From: Eubacterium sp.
Lineage (GTDB): Bacteria; Bacillota; Clostridia; Lachnospirales; Lachnospiraceae
DNA length: 47,128 nucleotides
NCBI GenBank assembly: GCA_017459945.1
Contig: JAFUBZ010000011.1
Location: 1-47,128 of the forward strand
Reading direction: 5' to 3'
Both the position numbers and the translations under genes were made by a program. The notes beneath the pieces are model-generated. The model had not been told where the DNA came from. It ran no database searches and saw only the letters and a list, made by a program, of their open reading frames with translations. Below are positions 31,460 through 39,698 of this stretch, in pieces. Numbering within the stretch: the first letter of the stretch is position 1; each line of letters begins with the position of its first letter.

Positions 31460-32329
31460 ATGATTTTTGATACACATGCGCATTATAACGATAAGCAGTT
31501 CGACGCAGACCGCGACGAACTGCTTTCGTCCATGTCAGAACAAAATGTCGGAACCATCGTGAACGTCGGTGCTTCCTTTCAGGACTGCAAAGACGGTGTG
31601 GCGCTTGCAAAAAAATACCCGTTTGTCTATGCAGCCATCGGCCTGCATCCGGATGATGTCGGGGAGCTTGAGGCGGCAGAACCGGTCGGGTCTGCCGGAG
31701 AAAGCGGTGATGTAAAGGATGCGGTCTCCGGATGCGAAGCTGGAGGTGCTGCGGGCCAAAGTGGGAACGCGGTCTTCGAATGGATCTGGGAAACTGCCAA
31801 AAATGAGCCCAAAGTGGTGGCGATCGGCGAGATCGGGCTGGATTATCACTGGAATGTGGAGTCACATGACATACAGGAGAAGTGGTTTCGCAGGCAGCTT
31901 GATCTGGCAGAGGCGTTGAACCTGCCGGTCAGCGTGCACAGCCGGGACGCGGCCGAAGATACGCTGCGGATCTTAAAGGAATATGCCGGTCGGATCACAG
32001 CCGTCATGCACTGCTATTCGTACTCACCGGAGCTTGCAGAGGAGTATGTGAAGCTTGGCTACTATTTTGGCGTCGGCGGTGTTGTGACGTTTAAGAATGG
32101 GAAGAAGCTGAAGCGAACCGTGGAAGCAGTGCCGACGGACCGCATTTTGCTGGAAACAGACTGTCCGTATTTAGCGCCCGATCCGTACCGCGGAAAGCGG
32201 AACCAGTCGGGATATATTGACTTTGTGGCGGCAGAGATCGCGCGGCTGAAAGGCCTGACAAAAGAGGATGTGATCGCGGTCACAGAGGAGAATGCGAAGC
32301 GGTTTTTCAGGCTGACGGAAGATCAATGA
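31460..32329 (+). CDS. tatD: TatD-family metal-dependent DNase
   Basis: A 289-residue TIM-barrel hydrolase of the TatD family, linked to 3'-5' exonuclease activity and DNA repair. Metal ligands include FDTHAHYND at the N-terminus, IGEIGLDYHW with the Glu, VHSRDA with a His, MHCYSYS, and LLETDCPYLAP with the final Asp. A Gly/Ala/Ser-rich insert of about 30 residues (about 74-104) separates IGLHPDDV from the Glu motif and makes the protein longer than the usual roughly 255 residues. It is downstream of metG with one base between. Confidence 0.93.
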   Translation: MIFDTHAHYNDKQFDADRDELLSSMSEQNVGTIVNVGASFQDCKDGVALAKKYPFVYAAIGLHPDDVGELEAAEPVGSAGESGDVKDAVSGCEAGGAAGQSGNAVFEWIWETAKNEPKVVAIGEIGLDYHWNVESHDIQEKWFRRQLDLAEALNLPVSVHSRDAAEDTLRILKEYAGRITAVMHCYSYSPELAEEYVKLGYYFGVGGVVTFKNGKKLKRTVEAVPTDRILLETDCPYLAPDPYRGKRNQSGYIDFVAAEIARLKGLTKEDVIAVTEENAKRFFRLTEDQ

Positions 32330-32386
32330 AATTGATAAGAAGCATGATACCTGTGGGGAGAACATTTACAAGCAAGAGGAGATTTC

Positions 32387-33265
32387 ATGGCAAATGAATA
32401 TAAGCCGCTGCCGTATCTGGCAAGCGCGCAGGCAGTCAAAGCTGTTACGGGGAAGTATCAGTTTACCATTCAGAAAAAATACGGTCAGAACTTTCTGATC
32501 GATGAACACGTACTGCAGGATATTGTGGATGCAGCAGGCATTTCAGAAGACGATTATGTGCTTGAGATCGGCCCGGGCATCGGAACGATGACACAGTATC
32601 TTGCCTATCATGCACGGGGCGTTGCAGCAGTCGAGATTGACCGGATGCTGATTCCGATCCTTGAAGACACCCTGCAGGGCTATCCGAATGTCGACATCGT
32701 TCACAATGACATTTTAAAAACAGACATCGCGAAGCTGGTAGAAGAAAAAAACGGCGGGCAGCCGATCAAGGTGGTGGCAAACCTGCCGTATTATATCACG
32801 ACACCAATCATTCTTGCGCTGTTTGAAAGCGGGATCCCGGCGGAGAGCATCACGATCATGGTGCAAAAGGAAGTTGCGGACCGCATGCAGACAGGACCCG
32901 GCAGCAAAGACTACGGCGCACTTTCTCTGGCGGTACAGTATTACGCGAAGCCGGAGATCATCACCGAAGTATCCCCGGCAAGCTTTTTGCCGCAGCCAAA
33001 GGTCGGCTCTGCAGTCATCCGCCTGACCAGACATGAGAAACCGCCGGTGGATGTAAAAGACGAAAAGCTCATGTTCCGTCTCATCCGCGCATCCTTTAAC
33101 CAGCGCAGAAAGACACTGGCAAACGGCCTTAAAAACGCCGGCAACCTGCATTTCTCAAAAGAAGAGATCGAGCAGGCGATCACGGCACTCGGCAAGCCGC
33201 TCACTGTCCGTGGCGAAACCCTTTCGCTCGAAGAATTCGCGGCGCTCGCCAATTTACTCTCGTAG
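32387..33265 (+). CDS. rsmA: 16S rRNA dimethyladenosine transferase
   Basis: RsmA (KsgA) dimethylates two adjacent adenines near the 3' end of 16S rRNA during small-subunit assembly. The 292-residue protein has KYGQNFLIDEHV, the SAM motif VLEIGPGIGTMTQYL, the target-adenine motif NLPYYITTPII, and a helical C-terminal domain. AAGAGGAGA precedes the start. In many Firmicutes rnmV (5S rRNA maturase) sits between tatD and rsmA; here it is absent, with only 57 bp between them. Confidence 0.96.
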   Translation: MANEYKPLPYLASAQAVKAVTGKYQFTIQKKYGQNFLIDEHVLQDIVDAAGISEDDYVLEIGPGIGTMTQYLAYHARGVAAVEIDRMLIPILEDTLQGYPNVDIVHNDILKTDIAKLVEEKNGGQPIKVVANLPYYITTPIILALFESGIPAESITIMVQKEVADRMQTGPGSKDYGALSLAVQYYAKPEIITEVSPASFLPQPKVGSAVIRLTRHEKPPVDVKDEKLMFRLIRASFNQRRKTLANGLKNAGNLHFSKEEIEQAITALGKPLTVRGETLSLEEFAALANLLS

Positions 33266-33269
33266 CCCA

Positions 33270-33319
33270 AAGGTGCCTGACCCCTTAACACTTTAAAGCG
33301 CGAAGGTGCCTGACCCCTT
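33270..33319. repeat. Two copies of a 17-bp REP-like repeat
   Basis: AAGGTGCCTGACCCCTT occurs at 33270-33286 and 33303-33319, 16 bp apart and partly palindromic. The right copy is within the cinA coding end and gives the residues KGSGTF. The left copy lies in the gap after rsmA. The same wording is common as a dispersed repeat in Firmicutes, as I recall. Confidence 0.75.
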
Positions 33320-33787
33320 GGCCAGCGTTTCGAAGACAAAGTCGACCGCAGCGGCGCGCACCTCGTTTCGCTCCATGCCGTCAAAATGGCAGGTGGCGGT
33401 ATGTGTGCTGCCGTTGATATAAAATCCAAAGCACACAGTGCCGACCGGCTTCCCGGGCACGGCGCCTGAAGGGCCGGCGATGCCGGATGTTGCCACGCCG
33501 ACCTCACAGCCGGCAGTTTTTGCCACACCCTTTGCCATAGCGCCCGCGACTTCTTCGCTGACGACGCCATGCATCTCGATCAGATCGATCGGGACACCCA
33601 GATATTGTATCTTTGCTTCATTGGCATAGGTGACAAAGGAGACATCAAGCACCCTTGATGCATCCGGTACGTTTATGAGACGTCCCGCACAGAGCCCGCC
33701 GGTGCAGGACTCTGCAAACGCGATATGCCAGTTTTTCTCGATCAGCTGTGTAACAACGGCGGTTTCTAAAGAATTATCATTTTTCAT
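33293..33787 (-). CDS. CinA C-terminal-domain protein (NMN amidohydrolase family)
   Basis: A 164-residue stand-alone CinA C-terminal domain. This domain hydrolyses nicotinamide mononucleotide to nicotinate mononucleotide in the pyridine nucleotide cycle. It has the motif AFAESCTGGLCAGRL with the catalytic Ser, then GVVSEEVAGAMAKG, and ATSGIAGPSGAVPGKPVGTV. The last nine residues (AKGSGTFAL) come from an inserted REP-like repeat, so the native C-terminus was altered. ATG 33787 with GAGGGA upstream is preferred over an upstream in-frame start. It is convergent with rsmA and divergent from trkA. Confidence 0.9.
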   Translation of the reverse strand: MKNDNSLETAVVTQLIEKNWHIAFAESCTGGLCAGRLINVPDASRVLDVSFVTYANEAKIQYLGVPIDLIEMHGVVSEEVAGAMAKGVAKTAGCEVGVATSGIAGPSGAVPGKPVGTVCFGFYINGSTHTATCHFDGMERNEVRAAAVDFVFETLAKGSGTFAL

Positions 33788-33823
33788 AGGATTTCCCTCA
33801 TTTGAAAAAATACTACAGCAGAA

Positions 33824-33848
33824 AGAGCAGGGCAGAATAACCTGCTCT
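33824..33848. promoter_or_regulatory. 8-bp hairpin between cinA and trkA
   Basis: AGAGCAGG (33824-33831) and CCTGCTCT (33841-33848) form a perfect stem around nine bases, in the divergent gap. On the minus strand it lies 37 bp before the cinA start, followed at a distance by a T run, and could attenuate that gene. Confidence 0.4.
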
Positions 33849-33926
33849 GCTTTATTATAAATTCGCAGGAATACGGCGTCAAATACCACATCTTAATACT
33901 GTAAAAATAGTAGCAAAATGATTTGC

Positions 33927-33955
33927 TTGACAAAGGCGCTAAGCAGGTTTACTCT
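33927..33955 (+). promoter_or_regulatory. Possible trkA promoter
   Basis: A perfect TTGACA (33927-33932) is followed after 17 bp by TACTCT (33950-33955), a weak -10. It is placed 62 bp before the trkA start. An alternative TTGACG lies just downstream. Confidence 0.45.
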
Positions 33956-34016
33956 TGACGAAAAATCGAAAATAATACCGGTGTTTAAACAAGCCGGATA
34001 CAGAAAGAGAATCAAT

Positions 34017-35375
34017 ATGAAAGTCATTGTTGTAGGAAGCGGAAAAGTCGGCAGCCAGATCATTGAAAAACTGGTCCAGGAAGGTCATGAAGTGACTGCT
34101 GTCGACATCAAAGAAAAGCGTCTTGCCGAGCAGGAGGTCAGACTGGATATCCTAAGTGTGCATGGAAATGGTGTACGCGAGGAGGTTCTACGGGAAGCAG
34201 GTGCACAGAACGCAGATCTTCTGATCGCTGTAACAGCGGGTGACGAGATCAATCTTTTGTGTGCGATCATCGCAAAGAAGATTGGAACAACACATACCAT
34301 TGCCAGAGTCAGAGATCCTGAGATCGCGGACCAGATGCAGCTTTTGCGGGAAGAAACGGGATTGACTGTGACATTGAATCCGGAACTGATGGCTGCGCAG
34401 GAAATCTTTTCCGTACTGCGGTTCCCGGGTGTGCTGTCTGTGGAACATTTCTCACATGGCCGCTTTACGATGGCGGATATCAACCTGTCAAAAGAAGGCC
34501 CGCTGACGCAGGTTCCTTTAAAGGATCTTTCCGGCGCGCATAATGTCAGAGCATTGATCTGTGCTGTGCAGAGAAATGGGGAAACGATCATCCCGGACGG
34601 CGAATTCCGGCTGGAAATGGGTGATGTTGTCAGTTTTGCGGCAGAGCCGATGGAGGCAGAGCGGTTCCTTAAGCTTGCAGGGATCCCGGAGCGCATGCCG
34701 CGGGATGTGATGATCATCGGTGCCGGTAAAGTGACATTCTATCTGCTGCGTATGATGGAAAAAACAGGGATGCGCGCGGTCGTGATCGAAAGCAGTGAAT
34801 CGAATTGCAGCCGTTTGAGTTACCGTTTTCCGAATGCGCTCATTATCTGTGCGGACGGCACAGACAGAGATGTTTTGTTTGAAGAGGGGATCGCACAGGC
34901 AGATGCATTTGTTTCCATGACAGGAACGGACGAAGTCAACGTTCTTCTGTCTATGTACGCGGAATCCTTAAAAGTACCGAAGATCGTTACAAAGGTCAGC
35001 AGGGAAGCGGTGCTGGATCTTGTACGGGATAAAGAGATCGGGAGCGTGGTTTCCCCGCTCGGGATCACGGCAAGCCGTGTGATCCGTTATGCGCGTGCGA
35101 TGGAAAATGCGGCAGGCAGCAGCATGGAAGAGCTGTACTGGATCGCCGGGAATACGGCGGAGGCGCTGGAATTTGTGATCAACAATGAAGAAGACGGGCT
35201 GACGGATGTTGCACTGATGGATCTTCCGCTGAAGGACAATCTGTTGGTTTGCGCAATCATTCATGAAGGACAGGTCATCATACCTTCCGGAAAAGACCGT
35301 ATGCAGGTTGGCGATCGTGTGGTTATCGTGACGACGATCCGGGGCATGCGTCAGTTAAAGGACATTTTGAAGTAA
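34017..35375 (+). CDS. trkA: Trk potassium uptake protein TrkA
   Basis: TrkA is the cytoplasmic nucleotide-binding gate of the Trk potassium channel. The 452-residue protein has two RCK units, each an N-terminal Rossmann domain (VIVVGSGKVGSQIIEKL near residue 2; VMIIGAGKVTFYLLRMM near 233) followed by a TrkA-C domain. ATG 34017 starts exactly at the first Rossmann strand, which excludes upstream in-frame starts. The ribosome binding site (AGAAAGAG) is weak. The channel gene trkH follows one base after the stop. Confidence 0.95.
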   Translation: MKVIVVGSGKVGSQIIEKLVQEGHEVTAVDIKEKRLAEQEVRLDILSVHGNGVREEVLREAGAQNADLLIAVTAGDEINLLCAIIAKKIGTTHTIARVRDPEIADQMQLLREETGLTVTLNPELMAAQEIFSVLRFPGVLSVEHFSHGRFTMADINLSKEGPLTQVPLKDLSGAHNVRALICAVQRNGETIIPDGEFRLEMGDVVSFAAEPMEAERFLKLAGIPERMPRDVMIIGAGKVTFYLLRMMEKTGMRAVVIESSESNCSRLSYRFPNALIICADGTDRDVLFEEGIAQADAFVSMTGTDEVNVLLSMYAESLKVPKIVTKVSREAVLDLVRDKEIGSVVSPLGITASRVIRYARAMENAAGSSMEELYWIAGNTAEALEFVINNEEDGLTDVALMDLPLKDNLLVCAIIHEGQVIIPSGKDRMQVGDRVVIVTTIRGMRQLKDILK

Positions 35376-35376
35376 T

Positions 35377-36846
35377 ATGAACAAACGAATGATCATGTAT
35401 GTGATCGGCAACATTCTTGTACTGGAAGCGATCCTGATGTGCGCGCCGATGGCGGTCAGCTGTATTTACCGGGAGAACACCGTAAGAAATGCGTTTCTGA
35501 TCACAATCGGGATTACGGCAGCAGCCGGGATCGTACTGTATCTGGCAAAGCCGAAAAAACGAATATTTTATGTAAAAGAAGGGTTTGCGATCGTCGCATT
35601 ATCCTGGATCCTGTTAAGTGCGTTCGGTGCGCTGCCGTTTGTGATCAGCGGTGCGATACCGGGTTATGTTGACGCGTTTTTTGAAACGGTTTCCGGGTTT
35701 ACAACAACAGGCGCTACGATCCTGTCTGAAGTTGAGTCACTCGGACACGGTCTCTTATTCTGGAGAAGCTTTACACACTGGATCGGCGGTATGGGCGTAC
35801 TGGTATTCATGCTTCTGATCCTGCCGATGGCAGGCGGAAACAGTCTTCACCTTCTGCGCGCGGAATCAACCGGGCCTGCGGCAGCGAAGCTGGTCCCCAA
35901 AATGCGGACGTCGGCCAGAATCCTGTATGGGATGTATATCGCGCTTTCCGTCGTCATGCTGATCCTGCTTGTTGCCGGCGGCATGTCCCTGTATGATGCG
36001 CTGATCCAGATGTTCGGAACAGCCGGAACAGGTGGGTTTTCAAACTATACAGAGAGCGTGGCTCATTTTCACAGTGCCTATATTGATATTGTGACCGGTA
36101 TTTTCATGATGGCATTCGGCGTGAATTTTAACATGTATTTCCTGATTCTGATGAAGCGTGGGAAATCTGTTCTGAAAAACGAGGAACTACGCTGGTATCT
36201 GGGAATCATCGCGTTTGCAGTCATCACCATCGGACTGAATCTCCGTCCCATGTATGACTCGGTCGGGGAATCCATGCGGTACTCGTTCTTCCAGGTTTCC
36301 TCGATCATAACGACGACCGGTTTCGCGACAGCGGATTTCAACCAGTGGCCGGAATATTCCAGAATGCTTCTGGTCGTTTTGATGTTTATCGGTGCCTGCG
36401 CCGGAAGTACCGGCGGCGGTCTGAAAATCTCGCGTATCGTGCTTTTGTTTAAGAGTGCAAGGCGGGAACTCAGGCGTCAGCTTCATCCGCGTCTCGTTTC
36501 ACAGGTACATCTGGATGGTAAATCCGTGGATGAAAACATCCTCCGTAACATCAATGCATATCTGGCGATTTTCTGTATGGTAGGAATTGGCAGCCTGCTT
36601 TTGGTCTCTTTGGATCAGTGCTCCTTTACAACAAACTTCACGGCGGTCGTTGCCTGTCTGAATAACGTCGGACCCGGGCTTGATGTTGTGGGACCGACAG
36701 GAACCTTTGGAGGATTCTCGGTACTCTCAAAGATCGTACTTAGTTTTGATATGCTTGCGGGAAGACTGGAATTCTATCCGATGCTGCTGATCTTTGCGCC
36801 GGCGTTCTGGCAGCAGATCCAGAAACGCTACCGCCGGGTCGGGTAG
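35377..36846 (+). CDS. trkH: Trk/Ktr potassium uptake channel protein TrkH
   Basis: A 489-residue integral membrane potassium channel subunit. It has four M1-P-M2 repeats with selectivity filter segments visible as GFTTTGATI, TAGTGGFSNYT, TTTGFATADF and NNVGPGLD. It pairs with TrkA encoded directly upstream, and start and stop are one base apart, so both proteins are made from one mRNA. Imports potassium, usually for turgor and pH control. Confidence 0.95.
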   Translation: MNKRMIMYVIGNILVLEAILMCAPMAVSCIYRENTVRNAFLITIGITAAAGIVLYLAKPKKRIFYVKEGFAIVALSWILLSAFGALPFVISGAIPGYVDAFFETVSGFTTTGATILSEVESLGHGLLFWRSFTHWIGGMGVLVFMLLILPMAGGNSLHLLRAESTGPAAAKLVPKMRTSARILYGMYIALSVVMLILLVAGGMSLYDALIQMFGTAGTGGFSNYTESVAHFHSAYIDIVTGIFMMAFGVNFNMYFLILMKRGKSVLKNEELRWYLGIIAFAVITIGLNLRPMYDSVGESMRYSFFQVSSIITTTGFATADFNQWPEYSRMLLVVLMFIGACAGSTGGGLKISRIVLLFKSARRELRRQLHPRLVSQVHLDGKSVDENILRNINAYLAIFCMVGIGSLLLVSLDQCSFTTNFTAVVACLNNVGPGLDVVGPTGTFGGFSVLSKIVLSFDMLAGRLEFYPMLLIFAPAFWQQIQKRYRRVG

Positions 36847-36860
36847 TTACCATTTCGTCA

Positions 36861-36889
36861 TTGCCGATGAACGAAAAATCTGGTAAGAT
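36861..36889 (+). promoter_or_regulatory. Weak promoter candidate for the flavodoxin gene
   Basis: TTGCCG (36861-36866) and TAAGAT (36884-36889) are 17 bp apart, each matching consensus at four positions. They overlap a small hairpin (TTTCGT/ACGAAA). Confidence 0.35.
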
Positions 36890-36941
36890 AAATGAAACAC
36901 AAAACGTATAGATCGGAAGATATGAGATAAGGGGAATCAAG

Positions 36942-37400
36942 ATGGATGATAGAAAAACTTTAGTGGCATATTTTTCCTGCACCAATCACACGCAGGATCT
37001 TGCAAAAGAGATCGCCGAGGCAGTCGGCGGAACCCTGTTTGAGATCAAAACGGTTCATGATTATCCGGAAAGCTATGCGGGAAAGATCGCGGTTGGCGGA
37101 AAAGAGAAGCTGACAGGCACTCGCCCGGAGATATTGAATACTGTTGCAGACATGGATACATATGATACGATCATGGTCGGTTTCCCGGTATGGTTTTCGA
37201 CCTGCCCGATGGCAATCGTAAGCTTTCTGGAGGAATATGACCTGACCGGAAAGACCATCTATCCATTCTATACATCCGGCGGCGGCAGCGGATCCCGTGC
37301 GATCCGTGATATTGAAAAGGCCGCGCCGTATGCAGATGTCATGATGTGCTACAATGCGTCAAAGTACGGGACCTCTGCACTGGAGCAGTGGATGGAGTAG
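36942..37400 (+). CDS. Flavodoxin-like protein
   Basis: A 152-residue flavodoxin-fold protein. Its FMN phosphate loop is YFSCTNHTQDLAKEIAEAVGG, followed by DTIMVGFPVWFSTCPMAIVSFL and FYTSGGGSGSRAIRDIEK, which are the two flavin-flanking loops. It resembles the flavodoxins often annotated beside clostridial stress genes and could donate low-potential electrons. AAGGGGAA lies before the start. A terminator lies across its end and the tail of tadA. Confidence 0.88.
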   Translation: MDDRKTLVAYFSCTNHTQDLAKEIAEAVGGTLFEIKTVHDYPESYAGKIAVGGKEKLTGTRPEILNTVADMDTYDTIMVGFPVWFSTCPMAIVSFLEEYDLTGKTIYPFYTSGGGSGSRAIRDIEKAAPYADVMMCYNASKYGTSALEQWME

Positions 37401-37406
37401 GGCTGC

Positions 37407-37922
37407 TTATACGTTATAGTCGATGCCGCGTTTCCGTTTTCGGAGACCGGCATCTTTTTTTCTTTTTCTCAGATCAGCAAAGAATGTGCTGAGCATCTGA
37501 CTGCATTCTTCTTCACATACCCCATAGCGGATCTCAACCTGATGGTTAAATGCCGGAATCTGCAGCAGATTCATGACCGAACCGGCACAGCCTGCCTTCG
37601 GATTCTTTGCGCCGATGACAACGGTTTTGATGCGGGACTGCACAAGCGCACCGGCACACATCTGACACGGTTCGAGCGTGACGTACATCGTACATTCTTC
37701 CAGACGCCAGTCGCCGAGCTTTTTGCTGGCTTTTCGGATCGCGGAAAGCTCTGCATGGGCAAGCGTGTTCGCGTCAGTATTCCGGCGGTTGTAGCCCCGC
37801 GCAATGATCGTATCGTCATGTACGATCACGCAGCCGATCGGGACTTCATCAAGCGCGGCGGCTTTTTTTGCCTGCCGGATGGCTTCTTTCATATATTTTT
37901 CGTCCTTGGAACAGGAAGTCAT
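37407..37922 (-). CDS. tadA: tRNA-specific adenosine deaminase
   Basis: TadA converts adenosine 34 of tRNA-Arg(ACG) to inosine. The 171-residue protein has the zinc and catalytic motif HAELSAIRK (H56, E58) and PCQMC (C86, C89). The C-terminal end is basic (RKRKKDAGLRKRKRGIDYNV). Its 3' end encodes, on the opposite strand, the terminator of the flavodoxin gene. AAGGA nine bases before the start supports 37922. Neighbouring SRP RNA, tRNA-Ser and dnaX recall the conserved Firmicutes tadA-scr-dnaX order. Confidence 0.95.
   Translation of the reverse strand: MTSCSKDEKYMKEAIRQAKKAAALDEVPIGCVIVHDDTIIARGYNRRNTDANTLAHAELSAIRKASKKLGDWRLEECTMYVTLEPCQMCAGALVQSRIKTVVIGAKNPKAGCAGSVMNLLQIPAFNHQVEIRYGVCEEECSQMLSTFFADLRKRKKDAGLRKRKRGIDYNV
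37422..37461 (+). terminator. Flavodoxin terminator embedded in the tadA coding end
   Basis: GATGCCG (37422-37428) pairs with CGGCATC (37448-37454), with inner pairing of TTTCCG with CGGAGA, followed by seven T (37455-37461). It lies inside the last codons of the opposite-strand tadA. Confidence 0.85.
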
Positions 37923-38087
37923 GGCGTGGATCCTTTCTGTAGCAGTTTATCCGGAAGCATTTTGTAAGGGGGCGTTCCAGGCCCTTTTGCAGTGGCGGGT
38001 GACGCCATGTGAGGAACCAGTTTGTGTGTGGGGACATTATACAACAGCGCGTGGATGGTGGCAAATGGGGCTTGTCGTATAAAACAG

Positions 38088-38138
38088 TAATAATTCCTAT
38101 TGTTATCATTGACTAACCTGCTACCCGGATGCTATCCT
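38088..38138 (+). promoter_or_regulatory. perR-like promoter with possible operator
   Basis: TTGACT (38109-38114) and TATCCT (38133-38138) have an 18-bp spacer. Just upstream, TAATAAT (38088-38094) and ATTGTTA (38099-38105) form a 6-of-7 inverted repeat around TCCT, a possible Fur/PerR-type site. Confidence 0.5.
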
Positions 38139-38174
38139 CATATTGTAAATGGTTGTTCGCCCGGGAGGAATGGT

Positions 38175-38576
38175 ATGAGTACAGTGAGAAAGCGGAGCAA
38201 ACAGAGAGACAGTATCCAGCGTTTTCTCCGTACGCGCAAAGACCATCCGACAGCGGAATTGGTTTATCAGAATATCAAAGAGGAGATTCCGAACATCAGT
38301 CTGGGAACGGTTTATCGCAACTTAGGCCTGCTGTCTGAGATGGGTGAGATTCAGAAGATCTCTGCCGGAGACGGACCGGACCGCTTTGATCCGATTGCCA
38401 GCCCGCATGACCATTTTGTCTGTAAAGCATGTGGATGCCTGATGGATATGGAAGGCGGTCAGTCTCCCAAAGCGATCAGGGAAGCACAAAAAGGATTTGA
38501 AGGGAAGATCGAGGAGCATCGGACATTCTTTTATGGTCTTTGCCCTTCATGTCTGAAAGAAGAGGCGTCAGCCTGA
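38175..38576 (+). CDS. Fur-family regulator, PerR-like
   Basis: A 133-residue Fur-superfamily repressor. The winged helix domain (about 8-80) has HPTAELVYQNIKEEIPNISLGTVYRNLGLL. The regulatory metal region is RFDPIASPHDHFVCKACG. The structural zinc Cys pairs are CKAC and CPSC. The HDHF/Asp pattern and the neighbouring rubrerythrin favour PerR, a peroxide sensor, over Fur itself. ATG 38175 has GGGAGGAA upstream. It lies 97 bp before the rubrerythrin gene, which it probably controls. Confidence 0.88.
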   Translation: MSTVRKRSKQRDSIQRFLRTRKDHPTAELVYQNIKEEIPNISLGTVYRNLGLLSEMGEIQKISAGDGPDRFDPIASPHDHFVCKACGCLMDMEGGQSPKAIREAQKGFEGKIEEHRTFFYGLCPSCLKEEASA

Positions 38577-38673
38577 GAGAAAAGGATAACCTTCCGGAGA
38601 GGCGAAAAGAAGTGATCCGGAAATTATCATAGAATTCATTAATGTATATTAATAAAGAAAGGAAACAAGAGAC

Positions 38674-39222
38674 ATGAAAAAATTTGTATGTTCTGTATGT
38701 GGTTATGTATATGAAGGCGAAGCACTTCCGGCTGATTACGCTTGCCCGGTATGTAAAGCTCCGGCTTCCAAATTCAATGAGCAGGCTGCTGATCAGGCAT
38801 GGGCTGCTGAGCATGTAGTAGGTGTAGCTGCTGACGTTCCGGAAGATATCAAGGCAGATCTGCGTGCAAACTTTGAAGGCGAGTGCTCAGAAGTAGGTAT
38901 GTATCTTGCAATGGCAAGAGTTGCACATAGAGAAGGATATCCGGAAATCGGTCTGTATTGGGAAAAGGCTGCTTATGAAGAGGCTGAACATGCAGCAAAA
39001 TTTGCAGAGCTTCTGGGTGAAGTTGTTACAGACAGCACCAAGAAAAACCTTGAGATGCGTGTAGACGCTGAGTTTGGCGCAACTGCCGGCAAGACAGATC
39101 TTGCTAAGAGAGCAAAAGCATTAAACCTTGATGCAATCCATGACACCGTTCATGAGATGGCAAGAGACGAGGCTCGCCACGGCAAAGCCCTCAAAGGTTT
39201 ATTAGATAGGTACTTTGGCTAA
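38674..39222 (+). CDS. Reverse rubrerythrin (rubredoxin domain first)
   Basis: Reduces hydrogen peroxide (and oxygen) to water, taking electrons from NADH via a reductase, in the cytoplasm of anaerobes. The 182-residue protein has an N-terminal rubredoxin domain (C6, C9, C24, C27) and a C-terminal four-helix diiron domain with E and EAEH motifs ([32 protein letters not shown]). This order is the reverse of classical rubrerythrin. AAAGAAAGGAAA precedes the start. A strong terminator follows. Codon use looks adapted to high expression. Confidence 0.95.
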   Translation: MKKFVCSVCGYVYEGEALPADYACPVCKAPASKFNEQAADQAWAAEHVVGVAADVPEDIKADLRANFEGECSEVGMYLAMARVAHREGYPEIGLYWEKAAYEEAEHAAKFAELLGEVVTDSTKKNLEMRVDAEFGATAGKTDLAKRAKALNLDAIHDTVHEMARDEARHGKALKGLLDRYFG

Positions 39223-39244
39223 GCTACAAGCCATGCAAAATGGT

Positions 39245-39288
39245 AGAAATAACGCCCTGCAAGTTTACTTGTAAGGGCGTTTATTTCT
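39245..39288. terminator. Bidirectional terminator after rubrerythrin
   Basis: The left arm, AGAAATAACGCCCT then CAAGT, is matched in inverse by ACTTG then AGGGCGTTTATTTCT with a two-base loop. This is a long stem whose right side is T-rich. Confidence 0.88.
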
Positions 39289-39318
39289 GCTATTTTATAC
39301 GGCGACAGCCGTCACGAA

Positions 39319-39341
39319 ATAGAATTTCGCAGAAATTCTAT
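39319..39341. repeat. Perfect 10-bp hairpin upstream of the SRP RNA promoter
   Basis: ATAGAATTTC and GAAATTCTAT flank a GCA loop. A smaller CGGC/GCCG hairpin lies about 12 bases before it. Both are in the 170-bp gap between the rubrerythrin terminator and the SRP RNA. Function unknown. Confidence 0.5.
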
Positions 39342-39358
39342 GAGTGGCATGGCGAATA

Positions 39359-39387
39359 TTGACTTTTCTTTTTCCTCATGCTAGTAT
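39359..39387 (+). promoter_or_regulatory. SRP RNA promoter
   Basis: TTGACT (39359-39364) and TAGTAT (39382-39387) with a 17-bp spacer place transcription start at about 39393, the expected 5' end of the RNA. Confidence 0.8.
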
Positions 39388-39391
39388 GAAT

Positions 39392-39640
39392 TTCCGGGCA
39401 GCTGGGGTGTTAGCGGTACCCTGTACCAGCAATCCGCTATAGCTGGAGTGATATCCTGCCTCGGGTCTTTAGGTGGCAGAGCTGCCTTCTGTAAGTGGTG
39501 TTGATCTCCGGGTCTTGCGCGACGGAAATCCGTGAACCAGGTCAGGTCAGGAATGGAGCAGCCTTAAGCGGAACCTTCCGGGTGCCGCAAGGGTGCCTGG
39601 GGTGAGCTGGCTGCAGAAGTAACGTCTGGTGCCGGGATTC
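39392..39640 (+). ncRNA. ffs: Signal recognition particle RNA, large Gram-positive type
   Basis: About 250 nt with the layout of Bacillus scRNA. The Alu-domain side has GGGTGTTAGCGGTACCCTGT and CCAGCAATCCGCT. The apical domain IV has GGTCAGGTCA, tetraloop GGAA and TGGAGCAGCC. The return strand has GGGTGCCGCAAGGGTGCC and GCTGGCTGCAGAAGTAACG. The tetraloop is closed by A-U and U-G where the common sequence has C-G and U-A, a conservative change. Ends were set from the promoter and from CCGG pairing. It binds Ffh for co-translational membrane targeting. Confidence 0.95.
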
Positions 39641-39698
39641 AAAGCAGGATGCCCTTTTTGTAAATGCCGATGTTTTGTCGGAGTGAAAAATATCGTTT

